A program made the position numbers and the translations under genes. Below the pieces are notes generated by a model. The model was not told where the DNA came from and made no database searches. It worked only from the letters and a program-made list of their open reading frames with translations. Shown piece by piece: positions 49,982-60,839 of a DNA stretch of 64,000 bases; the stretch's first letter is position 1, and each line of letters begins with the position of its first letter. Source of the stretch: Polytrichum commune (Eukaryota; Streptophyta; Polytrichopsida; Polytrichales; Polytrichaceae); the NCBI GenBank assembly GCA_950295325.1, contig OX485809.1, positions 26,302,144 through 26,366,143 of the forward strand. Reading direction: 5' to 3'.

Positions 49982-50460
49982 CTTCTTGAGATCCATGTCC
50001 GTAGAGGCCAGGTGAGGCCAAGCGATCTTGCTAATGTGTCTATTCCCAAATGAATATGAGGAGACACACTATCACATGCTCTTCCCATGGCTTGACCACT
50101 ATGGTTGGTAATTTAGACATGTTGGCATGCCGTTGGATGTAAAGGGCACCCATTACAAACCTCGACGCTGCCATGGTTTGGTAGGTTGGGCGCCTACTAC
50201 AACATGTGGCTAGGCTACTCCCATCCATTACCTAGATCGTAATACTATACTCTACTATGGATCTAGTAGGAGCCTTGTTGACGAGGAACACTTGCTAACC
50301 ATCACGGCACTAATCTGGACATGCTGAACTATAATATTTAGATGGAGTTGCAAGAAGCTACCAGAAACATAGCTGAAATAGTTGTTGTAGAAGGCGTCGA
50401 TTGTATTCAAATGGGACCTCTCGATGTGCGCTCTGGTATGGGGTTGTTGCAAATGCCTAA

Positions 50461-52482
50461 GGGCATCGCCACCCATTCCCCCCAACGCCAACGGGGGGAG
50501 GGTCTGGATGGCGTGGGCCGGCCACTGTGCCGGGGTAGCTCCCATGCTCTTTGCCAGCGGGCCCGGGCAACGGTCCGCCAACCGCACACGTGGCGGACTG
50601 CGGAGGGGGGTCATTGACAAGGCCCCCTTCCTTGTGCTTTCCACCATCCTCCACCCCCTTCCCTACACCTTCCTCTCCGTCCCTCCTCCCCCTCCCCATT
50701 CTTCCCCTCCCTTATCAGTGCTCACCAAAATTGTGAGCACCTTGCTTTTGGCACTTTTGCAAGGAGTTTTGCTTGTTTATTTTGAGGGGATAATAATGCA
50801 ATTAAGATAAATGAATATATTTCTTGACGAAAGGATGTAAGAAAACGGTTTAGGATCTATAAAAGGGCTCAAATTTTAAGGTCCAATAAAAATGTATATT
50901 AAATATAAAAGCAATATATCAAAGTAAAAGAGCATAAAGTAAAAACATCATATATACAAATTTCACATGCAAATTCATATACAATACAATAAGATTAAAG
51001 ACGATTGTATAAGGATGTGACTAATGTGACTAATACCCTGCCAAGGTATTAGTCACATTAATCACAACATTATAAAATGTTGCACGACTCTCATATCTCG
51101 AGGCTTAAGTTTGTGATAATTTTTTGTATAGTTGCTACATCAAGGAAGTTTGGATTTTGGAAGTTTTTACGGTCATTTGATATTGTCACATTTTTTATTT
51201 TTTATTTTTTTTGCTTTAAATTCAATTAGAAATTGAGAAATCGTTAAAATGGTCTAGTACATGTTGGAGTGTGTTGGTTTTGGTCATGGTAATGATAGGA
51301 ATGTTTCACATGCAAATTTATATACAATACAATAAGATTAGAGACGATTGTATAATGATGTGACTAATGTGACTAATACCCTACTGAGGTATTAGTCACA
51401 TTAGTCACAACATTATAAAATGTTGCACGACTCTCACACCTTGAGGCTTAAGTTTATGATAATTTTTGGTACAGTTGCTACATCAAGGAAGTTTGAATTT
51501 TGGAAGTTTTTACGGTCAATTGATATTGTGACATTTTTATTTTTATTCTCTTTAAATTGAATTTGAAATTGAGAAATCGTTAAAATGGTCTAGTACATGT
51601 TGGAGTGTGTTGGTTTTGGTCATGGTTATGATAGGAATTTCTTCACATGCAAATTCATATACAATAAAATGAAATTATAGACGATTGTACAAGGATGTGA
51701 CTAATGTGACTAATACCCTGCCAAGGTATTAGTCACATTAGTCACAACATTATAAAATGTTGCACGACTCTCATATCTTGAGGCCTAAGTTTGTGATAAT
51801 TTTTTGTATAGTTGCTACATCAAGGAAGTTTGGATTTTGGAAGTTTTTATGGTCATTTGATATTGTGACATATTGTTTTTATTTTTTTGATTTTTATTCG
51901 CTTTAAATTCAATTTGAAATCGAGAAATCGTTAAAATGGTCTAGTACATGTTGGAGTGTGTTGGTTTTGGTCATGGTAATGAAGAAGCAAATTTACACCA
52001 ATTTCTTTTGCAATTTCATATTTATTTTTGCAAAGTCAATTTCTCAAGTTCATACTCATTCAAATTCTTCATACTTCTTAGAAGTTCGGTTATGAAAATT
52101 TGAAATGATGACTTCAATTTTTAGTGGTGGATTTGTTTGTTGTGGATGGAGTAAATGGGATTCTATGTAGTGATTTATTTGCTTTTCCACAGAGAATGGA
52201 TTCATTGAATGGTACTTGCTGACAAATAGCAATTGATGTAGAATATTATGTCATTCAAACCCACCACCTCGTTCCCTCTGACCAGCCATTGACAAAACCT
52301 CCAACAGTGTCAAACTGAAAAAGTCAAGTTTTGGAGGGTGGAAAAATTGCACACCAAGTTGCCGTCCAAGGCAGTTGGGATGGCGTGACCAGCAGTGGGT
52401 TTAGGGTTGCCGGGAGGGCAGTGGCGGTTGTACCGGGACCCACCCCGGCCACCTGCCGTTGGGGGGAACGGTGGCGATGCCC
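50461..52482 (+). mobile_element. PIF/Harbinger-like non-autonomous element with 3-bp TAA target duplication
   Basis: A 2022-base insertion in the aldolase exon of block 2. The empty site is preserved in block 1 at 40108-40110. The target duplication is TAA (50458-50460, 52483-52485), matching the TWA preference of PIF/Harbinger. Ends: GGGCATCGCCACC and GGTGGCGATGCCC are perfect 13-base inverted repeats, extending to about 28 bases (TTCCCCCCAACG) with a one-base gap. The GC-rich termini contrast with an AT-rich core holding three tandem ~340-bp units with hairpins. A 128-codon ORF at 50424-50810 crosses the left end and resembles nothing. No transposase or Myb-like ORF. Confidence 0.85.
50961..51982 (+). 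repeat. Three tandem ~340-bp units, each with a 22-bp-arm hairpin
   Basis: Units 50961-51303, 51304-51640 and 51641-51982. Each contains an inverted repeat at 51016-51066, 51359-51409 and 51696-51746. Its arm begins TGTGACTAATGTGACTAATA and the loop is seven bases; arms are perfect in units 2 and 3, with one mismatch in unit 1. After the hairpin each unit shares GTTGCACGACTCTCA, GTTGCTACATCAAGGAAGTT and GGTCTAGTACATGTTGGAG. Confidence 0.93.
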
Positions 52483-53499
52483 TAATGATGAGAGACCCAC
52501 AGAAATGCTCAGGTATGCTCCTTCAGACATTCCCTATTCGGAGTCATTACCTTCCTCTCTGACTACACATGTACTAATAAGTTGGCGCAGGTTACTGTTG
52601 AAGAGACATGGAACTTTCAGGGTTACGGGTGTCGATGATTACAAAGATTTGTTTGTCAAGGATTGTCTTTCAACCCAAGGCTGAGAAGGGAATGAAACAT
52701 TTTGTCATCTTTCCAGAAATGCTGAAAGGGTGGTTAAGGGAACACGAGTTTTCTTGGGTGGTTTTGCCACAAGTAGTGATTCACCCTCAAGACTGCTTTA
52801 GTTAGGATGTCATATGGTTTCAGGTGCTACGGATGTTGTTCTCTTGAGAAATGCTGTCTTGTCTGACATTCGGAAGGCTAGAGACACAATTGACTTATCT
52901 GCCTCCGAAGGATACCATTTGGATATGTGTACACTTTGGACTTCGTACATATGGAGTTGGATCGGCTTGTGAGCATGGTGCATATTCATAATTTTGCTGA
53001 CTTGTATTTGAAATAAGAGTTGCCCACTTTCCACTGAAGGTATCTGGCTTCACATAAGTAAGCCCATACGGGTGCCACCAGTTGTTTGTAAGAAGTTTTG
53101 GCAGTGATCTGTGCACAAACACGACACGGAATGAAATATTGTACTCATGTTGCGTTATGCATACTAGCATCCAGTGGTTTTCACTAGCTAAATCAACTCT
53201 AAAATTGGTTCCTACTGGTGCTCACTATTCATTGGTGGCCCACACCAGTAAGTGTGGGTGGTCTATTAGATTAGGTCTTGGTTATCATCTTCCTGCGCCC
53301 AACATTTCATAATAGTGGGCCAATGCTCCTAGAAATGGGAATGCTCAAAGCAAAACAAGTACTACACTTTTGATCTAGATCATTAAATAGATATTGTTCA
53401 GTCAAATCCTTACTGATCGAGCGACTTCGAGCGACAAAAAGTGAGAAGAATTTTTCCAGTTTACATTTAGAAATGAGAAACGAGTTGACCCATACCGGT

Positions 53500-53800
53500 C
53501 CAAAATGGCTTCACCGGATTCATACTGGACATGGGATTCATATTCCACAACACACCTGTGGTTAATTGGTAACAGTTTTCACAATGTAGGATTTACAGAA
53601 CCATTTACAATTGTTACAGAAGGTGATTGCATCCACAAGAAAACATTTACATCGCGGTCCTACACAACATGCGGTACAGATCTCATCATACAAGGACCTC
53701 AACATGGATACCTTTCTGTTGAGATAAGTCTGCAAAACTGCATACTTGAAAACCTATCAATTTCAAATGCAGTGGAGTCTGCAGCAATTGCATAGACTGT
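53500..53800 (+). other. Conserved stretch between the two pseudogenes of block 2, nature unknown
   Basis: A plus-strand frame of about 96 codons (53505-53795) has a counterpart at 41040-41290 in block 1 that keeps much of the peptide (FTEPFTI-TEG-CIHKKT and SRSYTTCGTDL) but has a stop. It lies between the 3' ends of the convergent aldolase and isomerase pseudogenes and may be old UTR or a decayed exon. I recognise no family. Confidence 0.25.
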
Positions 53801-53844
53801 CATACTCCACTAAGGCTCTCACTATTTATTGCCTTGATGACTCC

Positions 53845-54326
53845 TCAGATCCAGTCAAAATCTTTACAAATCCCATCCGGATCTACAATGCAACTGGAGA
53901 TATCAACCGCCACGGGTCTCACCAAGGAAACGGTTGTTCCTACATTGTCAAGGGTGAGGCCCCCTACTAGAAGCCAACCTCTCTTGCTCCTCATAGTTGG
54001 TGCCGGGAAATTGTCCCACTCGAACTTCTCACCACTGCACATTGTGCAACCAACATAAGGAGGTCTCTCAATCTCAAACAACTTCTTCACCGCTATGACT
54101 TCACACACAAAAGGTTTGCAGAAGAATCAATCCAACAACTCGACTTCTTAAGTTCCCACCTTCCTCCTTGTAAGCCGTCGACCAACACCCAGTCCACAAG
54201 AGAGTTTTCCTGCTCAAGGAAACGTGTTTGATTAACTTTGTTTTTGTTGGCATGCAACACATATATGACCTTCAACAAGCTGGGTAGCCCTTGACAGACG
54301 GCATCTCTCGGACCATCACTGTGCAA
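53845..54326 (-). pseudogene. Phosphoribosylanthranilate isomerase fragment, copy 2
   Basis: Same two terminal exons as 41286-41815: 54326-54160 (LHSDGPRDAVCQGLPSLLKV to DWVLVDGLQGG) and 54034 onward (SGEKFEWDNFPAPTMRSKRG, WLLVGGLTLDNVG, VAVDISSC), with an intron at 54035-54159. This copy ends at a TGA (53845) shortly after ICKDFDW, before the conserved C-terminal helix, whose remains can be read to about 53800. Upstream exons are absent. Both blocks inherited the same 5' truncation, so it predates the duplication; the terminal breaks differ and are later. Confidence 0.78.
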
Positions 54327-55170
54327 CTGCATGCATACACATGACCCGACATTACACAACAGGCACGTAACCCAGCTTCTATGGTGCTCCTTTAAAATAT
54401 GCCATCACACATTTGAACCTCCTAACACTTGATAGAGTATTACCTCCCATGGGAGCCCTAAAGCCCTCAAGAGCTGACCAGCAATAATCGTCGAGGTTTC
54501 GTGTAGTTTAATTTACCTCAAACGTAAGAATTGTGCATTCTGGTTTATTAGAGCTATCTCCCCAGCCAGAGAAACCCAGGGACCTCACTGGCATCATGGA
54601 CCGAAATATGTGGAACGACTGCTTCATTTGACCAAATCATTCGCATCATATTCTTCAGCAGGGTATGAAACCCTTCAATGTTATCAAGTAGGATATGGCC
54701 ACGCATGAAATTTTTAACCCCATAAAGTGAAGACCGGCAATGGTTATGATGTTTTGGTGACTTTCTACAATTCATTTTCTGCTGGAATTGTACAAAATTT
54801 GCATTCCAATTTGGACCATTTATATATCGCCATGCACATCATTGGAAGCATGGACAGAAACAAGTAAAGTGATCACTTCCACTAAATTGACCAGGATCTT
54901 CATAACATATTATTCGGTAGGGGATGACCTCTTGTGAAAGTCATAAACCCTTAATCCCTAAACTGGTCGCAAGCAATGGTTATGATGTTTATGAATGTAG
55001 TACTTTCTCTTGAAAACGTAACAAATTTGCATTTCCAATTTGGGCGAGTCATATATCCCTAGGCACATCACTGGAAGGATGGAAAAAAACCACAACTTCA
55101 ATTGTCCAGGTCCTTCAGCAATGTATTCTTCGGTAGAGTATGACGTCTCCTAAAACCCTTAAACCCTAAA

Positions 55171-55470
55171 CTACACAAAATATGATATTTAGTGTTTGAT
55201 TAGATTTAGTGTTTTACCACCCTACTTTGCTCAACACTAATTTTGAATTCTTTGGTAATTAGTGTTAGACATAAATGCGCCGCCGCCTTCCTTGTTGCCA
55301 CCTCTTTCCTCCTAAACACTAAATTCGTGCATGTAACTTTCACATATTACCATAGATGATATTTAGTGTTTGAGTTTACATTTAATGTTACATACTTTCA
55401 TAGGGTTAGTGATATTTAGTGTAGTGTTTGTATTTAGTGTATCTAACACTAAATATCATATTTAGTGTAG
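55171..55470 (+). mobile_element. MITE with 26-bp terminal inverted repeats
   Basis: A 300-base element. Its left end starts CTACACAAAATATGATATTT and the right end is the reverse complement over 26 bases with one mismatch. The terminal sequence belongs to the same family as element A (28097-28272). It is inserted in the 125-bp tandem repeat region after CCCTAAA. The interior repeats the AGTGT-TTTAGTGT motif several times. Non-coding. Confidence 0.85.
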
Positions 55471-55925
55471 TCACCAGCAATGGTTATAGTGTTCCTACAA
55501 TTGACTATTCCCTGAATTTGCATTCCAATTTGTTGGCATATAGTTGTTTCTGTAATTTCAAAGCCAAGAGTACCCACTGTGGAAAAGCGAATGAATTATC
55601 TACATTTGTGCTCAGAACCCATATTTCCTCTAAAGGGCCTACAATGTCCCCCGTTGTTGATTACTAATAGAGACCACCCTCCGATAAGAGGCAATAGCAA
55701 TTATTCCATAGCCATGCTCAGTAAACCCACTCCGGGTTCATATATGAGCTCATGGCTATGATCAAGGTGAAGCATCCCTCATTCACGCCAACCCTAGAGG
55801 ATCTCTCTCTCTCTCTATCTCTCTTGCTCGTGCATTTTTTGAATTGGTTAAATACCTTAGTGTTGTTGAAGATTTAAGTTCAAATATGTAACATGAATGC
55901 ACTTGAATACAAATACAAATGTTGT

Positions 55926-55956
<31 letters not shown>

Positions 55957-55957
55957 A
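55926..55957 (+). repeat. ATC trinucleotide microsatellite
   Basis: About ten perfect ATC/TCA units. The region around it (55471-56630) otherwise shows no gene. Confidence 0.95.
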
Positions 55958-56632
55958 GTATGAGTATTATGTTTTCCTTGACATAAGATAATGTATAAAA
56001 ATAGGTTCTAAACCCATAAACATGTACAATATGATTTCCGACCTTGACGAGGCCCATATATAAAAAATGATTTATATGGTTGTATATTGAGTCCATGCAC
56101 CATCTAAGGGTCAATGCACATAAACTCATTACAAAAAGAAAATGATCATATTATGGAAGCCTCCAAGAGCCTACGATCGGTTTTGGGTCGAGTCTATGTA
56201 TAGACAACAACCTAATGTATTCACAATATCCAAACAAGACACACTAAGATGTATTGGAATCTCATTGCAGTTGCTAATAAGACCCTATTGAGAAAACATG
56301 GTCATTCAAACTATAAGATCCAAGCTTGGTTGCCGAAAAGGATGACCTATAGGTGTTTCTAAAGTACTTAACTTTCAAAATTCCACAATGTTGACCTCAA
56401 GCGATAGAGTATTGAGGGTATTGATGTAAATTGTGTTGGATATGGTGGCATCCAATCCCATGTAACAAGCATGGTAATGTTTCAAACTTAGAGGATGGAC
56501 AATACTTATGCATCAATAAGTTTGGGAATTTGGAATAGTTCTAAGCTAGGTTTGTAATACGCTGCGTTTGGGTGCTCATGATTTCAAGAATGAGAACCTC
56601 AAACTACTTTTTTCTTTTCTTTTCTTTTTTGG

Positions 56633-56881
56633 CACGACCCACTAATCCACACTATACAAAATAACGGATGGAAAACCAACCCCCTCATCACAATCACTAC
56701 TGGAGTAAGAGGGGCCATCCATGAACACTCCATCGAACAACTTACCAAACTTAAACTTCCAAAGTCCAACATCAAAACACTCATGAAAAATCTACACCAA
56801 AATGCCATCAAATACCTCACCTACCTAGTACTAAACAAAAGGAAACTTGATAACAAACAAACTCATGTCTTCCCCCCATAA
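56633..56881 (+). mobile_element. LINE remnant, C-terminal end of the polyprotein
   Basis: An open 82-codon frame ending in TAA: WKTNPLITITTGVRGAIHEH, then SIEQLTKLKLPKSNIKTLMK, ending NKRKLDNKQTHVFPP. This resembles the C-terminal tail that follows the RNase H domain in a plant LINE family, probably the same family as 33790-34475. A T/C-rich tract ending in TTTTTTGGCAC precedes it and recurs at about 57010-57037, so the 5' part is lost and the locus rearranged. Non-functional. Confidence 0.55.
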
Positions 56882-57189
56882 AAAGAACCTGGTTAAAGTT
56901 ACACTACCGGAGCCCACCTCCCCAAAGAGGCATAACACCCCATACTGCATCATGGGTAACATGATCAGTATCGCGCTAACGAGCTCCCATTCATGCCGGT
57001 ACATAGTACGGGTGTTATTTTTTCTTTCTTTTTTGGCACAAACTGAGGAATCAATTGCAAGAAAGGAACTAAAATACAACCACCTTGGGAGAACCAACGA
57101 AACCTCAAAGTACTCAAAAGCTAGGTTCAATGTGCCATCAATAATATACAAGGTAGGGATACATAAAACTGTGAAAATAAGTTGATTCG

Positions 57190-57560
57190 GCTAGAAAGAG
57201 TGGCTTGAAATTTGTGCTATATTTTTCACAGATGGAGTACAGGAAATGATGAGGAATGCAAGTTGTTTTGTAATTTTATTTCTTGTAAATAATTAGTTCT
57301 ATTTCTCAAAGAGGCAAGTAGGTCAAATCCCCTATGGTACAATGGAGACTCCTTAATCTGAGCGTCAAATAATCCTACTTTGCATACGAATGCACCTAAA
57401 ACGGCTAACTCAAAGGCCCTCAAAAGTGATCCCAAGTGGTGTGAAACATGGCCAATCCAACTAATCATTGCATCCTTTTCAGACCAACACTTTCACAATT
57501 AGCCATTTTGGGTGCACATGAGAATCATTTAACTCCTAGTCTAGTGCACCAGCAGTGATC
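57190..57560 (-). repeat. Dispersed repeat E, inverted partner of 29890-30300
   Basis: Reverse complement matches 29890-30300, with GTTTCACACCACTTG, GATCACTTTTG, GTGCATTCGTATGCA, GATTTGACCTACTTGCCTC and CATTCCTCATCATTTC in order. Confidence 0.6.
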
Positions 57561-58179
57561 ACACAACGCATTATGATTTTCTACCTTAAGGTATTTGAGC
57601 CTTAAGAGGTCACTCTTCATAATCAAACACACATCATTGAAGTGGTATTTGTGAAGGCTTCTTTTTATGAATGGACACCAAAAATACTTGTTTTATGATG
57701 AGATTGGATAGTGTGCTCAAAATATGCCAATCATTCTAAGTTGAATAAGCAATTGAATAGCAAGAGCCTATGTGATTGTTCGAAGAGGAGAAGTACATTT
57801 AAAATAGCTATCTTCAATTTGTCTTTTTGTATTTTTTGCATATCAACATCAATTATGAAACTTGAAATCGCAATTGTTCATATTTGTTAACCAGGTGAGT
57901 TGATTCTTGATCCAATCCAACAATTACAATTGCGTAAGGAGCTAGAAGTGACCACGACAAGACCACCTACCTTACCACCTAGCCTATATAGTAACTAATT
58001 TTTCTAGAAAAATATGGAAACTGCGATTCAATCAAACGTTTTCCTACCAATGGGAGCCTTGATTATTTTTGAAGTGTTAGATTCCAACAACAACCACCCC
58101 AAATCTCTAAGAATTTCTAGCAACCCTCATTGATGAAAAAAAAAAAAAAAAAAAAGTTGATGTTTGTTCTTAGATCCAC

Positions 58180-58650
58180 ACCTAACCACACATTACTCAA
58201 GTATATGTGTCCACTTAAGACAAATAACCAAATTAGGTATGTTTACCTTAGGTATTGTTTAAGATATGTGGGTGTTATGTGGTTTTCTTTTTTTAATGCT
58301 TTCCAACTTTTACCGATTAGATTCACACAACAAAACATATGTCACAGTGGCAAAATCTACGACAAAGCATCAACAAAAATTGGATTGAGAATGAAACCAC
58401 CTTGATGTAGCTATGGTTATCAAAAGCACGTGTCGGTTGATTCCTTTAACCAAGCATGTAGGATCTCCCACTTATGTTCATCGTTGAGTGTGAAATAATA
58501 AATAAGATTTTTAAGAGCAGTCCACCCGCTTTAAAACATGCGTCTTTATGGTGTTTGTTCTTAGGTGCTCACCGAACCACACACCAGTCAAATATAGGTG
58601 TCCAATCAAGAAGAGTAACCGCATAACACCCGGACACCGTATGAATGGAA
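58180..58650 (+). repeat. Dispersed motif D, two copies (others at 6558-6640 and 60490-60660)
   Basis: Each copy contains ACTCAAATATAGGTGTCCAAT followed by A-rich sequence and AGTAACCG-like words. The copies at 58440-58650 and 60490-60660 also share a GAGTGT-GA-TAAT segment upstream. Probably ends of an old transposon family. An A-run of about 20 lies at 58136-58155. No genes recognised from 57600 to 59370. Confidence 0.45.
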
Positions 58651-59370
58651 GATGCAAGTGAGGAATTGGTCTGAAAAGCAGAATGGCTGGATTGAGAAGT
58701 AGGAATACACAGAGGATTGTGCTGTGGCATAGCATAGAATTGTACCAATTGGATCTTCTTCCACCTATGTGTTGGCATGATAGATGGCCTTTCGTCATAT
58801 TGACCCCCCATAAAAAGTTAGGCTAGCTTTATGTGTGGACTACACGGATTATCCCAATTATGCCCCCTTCCCACCTGACTTTAGCTAAGACTAAAAGTTG
58901 GTTCTATCAACCCGGCCTTCACACCATCGACATTATCTAGGGCCGAGCTTAGTTGGCAAATGATGTGGCATGACTTAAAAGTGGAGGTTTTAAGCCTCCA
59001 GCACCGGCCCTCTCATCGGTACTTAAACATGAGACAAGAATATAGGACCTTTAAAAGTGTCGCCTCCTACCCTTGTGATTGGTTTTTTTTAGTCTTAGCT
59101 ATGAGGGCACGAGGAGCTCCATTAACAAAAACCGATGGTAAGATAGGTGAGTGGTAAGGCATTTGGGGATGGGACAAAAACTAATCAACATTCATTGTTT
59201 GGTAGATAAAACATTGAACATGTGTGAAAGCTACTTAACTAAAACCTACTTTTCTCTGGAAATTCTTGTAGGTGCATTGGGATAGCCAAATGCCTCCACT
59301 ATAACCGAGGGAGCTTTACCCAGTTTTTAGGAAATACTTTGGTTATTTGGTAAAGTCAGGTGGGATGGGG

Positions 59371-59921
59371 GCCATAGTGTGTGTTACTATTCGGAGTTTT
59401 TACGCGTGTCTTACTAAGGAATTCAATTTTAAATTATGAAAGTTTGATAATATTGTTTGGACAGTATAGAACATAAATGACTTTTCTTGGTGAAACATTG
59501 TATTCTCGATATATAGTTATAGCCCCAGGCTAAATCACATCGTCATTCGGCTGGGCCTTGCCACTCCCACTCCTCCTTCACTGCCCAGTCTTCTTGCCCG
59601 CACCTACATGGGAATTCTTCCCCGTTGGAACTCAATGTGACAATGCCCAGTCACTTAAGACATTAAGCTCCTTTGACATGTGAAGGAACACCATCAATTA
59701 ACTTGAGAATAATGAAAGTGATGTCAACTTCAATATTTGTAATTTTGTCTGGGTATTGTCACATTGGTTTCCAACGAGGAAGAGTTCCCACGCACGTGCG
59801 GGCAGGAAGACCGGGCAGTGAATGAGGTGTGGGAGGGCCCAGCCGAACACAAATGTGATTTAGCCCAGGGCATAGTTTTAGCACCACGTAAATCCGAATA
59901 GTAACATGTAGTAATTGGGAT
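59371..59921 (+). mobile_element. Foldback element with ~125-bp internal inverted arms
   Basis: 59521-59650 and 59749-59871 are inverted copies at about 80 percent identity (CTAAATCACAT, TTCGGCTGGGCC, CACTGCCC-GTCTTC, GCCCGCAC, CGTTGGAA, CAATGTGACAAT). Outer ends share TGTTACTATTCGGA near 59380 and 59904, and the sequence is related to the MITE at 60167-60358. No coding capacity. Transcription through it would make a long hairpin RNA. Confidence 0.7.
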
Positions 59922-60166
59922 GACCAATGCACTTAAAGGTGATATTGGAACATCCGGAGTCTCGTGATATGACAACTAAGGTATGTGGTCACAAATAAGT
60001 CTTCTAAAGCAAACACCTAAATTTGTGTGGTACATATATGGTCAAGCTTGCAGTAAAGAATGGACTTGAAAAAAGGCACATGGTACAACAAGACTAGCTA
60101 TGTGCTCAAAATGTAGATATGATTATGGATTTCGATGTTAGTTAATTAACACCTTTGGGAGGAGTT

Positions 60167-60358
60167 ATCCCAATTGGTGTGTGTTATTATTCAGAGTTAT
60201 AACTATTTAACGAGAATGTAAATTTTTACCACGCAAAGTTATTTATGTTCTATAATGTCCAAACATCCTATTAAACTTCTGTTGATAAAAATGGAACTCT
60301 TGTGTAAGACGTTATTGCACTGCATAACTTTTGAATAGTAACACACACTAGTTGGGAT
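60167..60358 (+). mobile_element. MITE with ~30-bp terminal inverted repeats
   Basis: The left end ATCCCAATTGGTGTGTGTTA and the reverse complement of the right end (ATCCCAACTAGTGTGTGTTA) continue as TTATTCAGAGTTAT against CTATTCAAAAGTTAT. About 192 bases, non-coding, related to the ends of the foldback element at 59371-59921. Confidence 0.72.
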
Positions 60359-60839
60359 GATTAGTGTAGTGAACATGTCCTTTGATAAACATCACACCCA
60401 AGAACTTCCCATTCGCCGTACGTACAATTCCATCCTTGATATTTCTTAACACTTTGGAGCAAGGAAGTACATGTTTATTGGTTTGTTAATTGGATACATA
60501 GGTCCTCCCAATTGTGTTCACTATCGAGTGTAGAGTAATTATCAACAGTTGAGGACATAGTCAACTTTTCTTTAAACATACAACTCAAATATAGGGGTCC
60601 AATTAGAAAAACAAGCCACTTAATACCCATCTACCTTAAAGTGTTAACACCACATATCGGAGGTAGCATAAACAAGTTGTAATAATTACATGAATAATAC
60701 TCATGTGACTTTGGAATTAAAAACAATTATATACATAAATGATGAAACTACCCAAGATATGAATGTCATCATACATCTAAGCATAATGGAAGAATGAATC
60801 TAGAGTAGTTTGATGAGATTTTTGTGCACGCCAAGAGCT

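Larger units (their letters stand above)
48284..52972 (+). pseudogene. HpcH/HpaI-type aldolase pseudogene, copy 2, split by transposons
   Basis: Exon pieces: 48284-48411 (SRYPPVGIGGAPMPIVSAAV, YLSCCQDDLLIMCQ, consensus donor CAG|GTGC), 50342-50460 (NIAEIVVVEGVDCIQMGPLD) continued at 52483-52512 (NDERPTEMLR) after a 2-kb insertion, and 52717-52972 (NAERVVKGTRVFLGGFATSS, then GCHMVSGATDVVLLRN, LSDIRKARDTIDLS). Acceptors TTTAG|ATGG and TTCCAG|AAATG and donor CTCAG|GTATG are conserved and keep phase. Defects: the exon insertion, a TAG between SDSPSRLL and the GCHMV segment, and missing N-terminal exons. The family cleaves 2-keto-3-deoxy sugar acids in a metal-dependent retro-aldol reaction; this copy cannot. 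Confidence 0.78.
43560..54620 (+). repeat. Segmental duplication, block 2
   Basis: Collinear partner of 35070-42250, lengthened by a CACTA-like element (44141-45347), element B (45608-45833), an 854-base element (48864-49717) and a Harbinger-like element (50461-52482). It contains the only intact secreted-protein gene and second copies of the aldolase and isomerase pseudogenes. At 43587-43680 it starts with a promoter scrap homologous to 35120-35210, without a following coding region. Confidence 0.85.

Noticed and set aside
49787-50053. Apparent histidine/proline repeat protein
   Set aside because: It is a 39-bp minisatellite whose unit length keeps the frame open; it lies in a pseudogene intron and block 1 has a different unit number.
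50424-50810. 128-codon ORF with a hydrophobic C terminus
   Set aside because: It crosses the left boundary of the Harbinger-like insertion, so it mixes exon and transposon sequence, and is not conserved in block 1.
55171-55470. Candidate CRISPR-like or regulatory array because of repeated AGTGT/TTTAGTGT words
   Set aside because: The words are internal echoes of the MITE terminal repeat; there are no regular spacers and the genome is eukaryotic.
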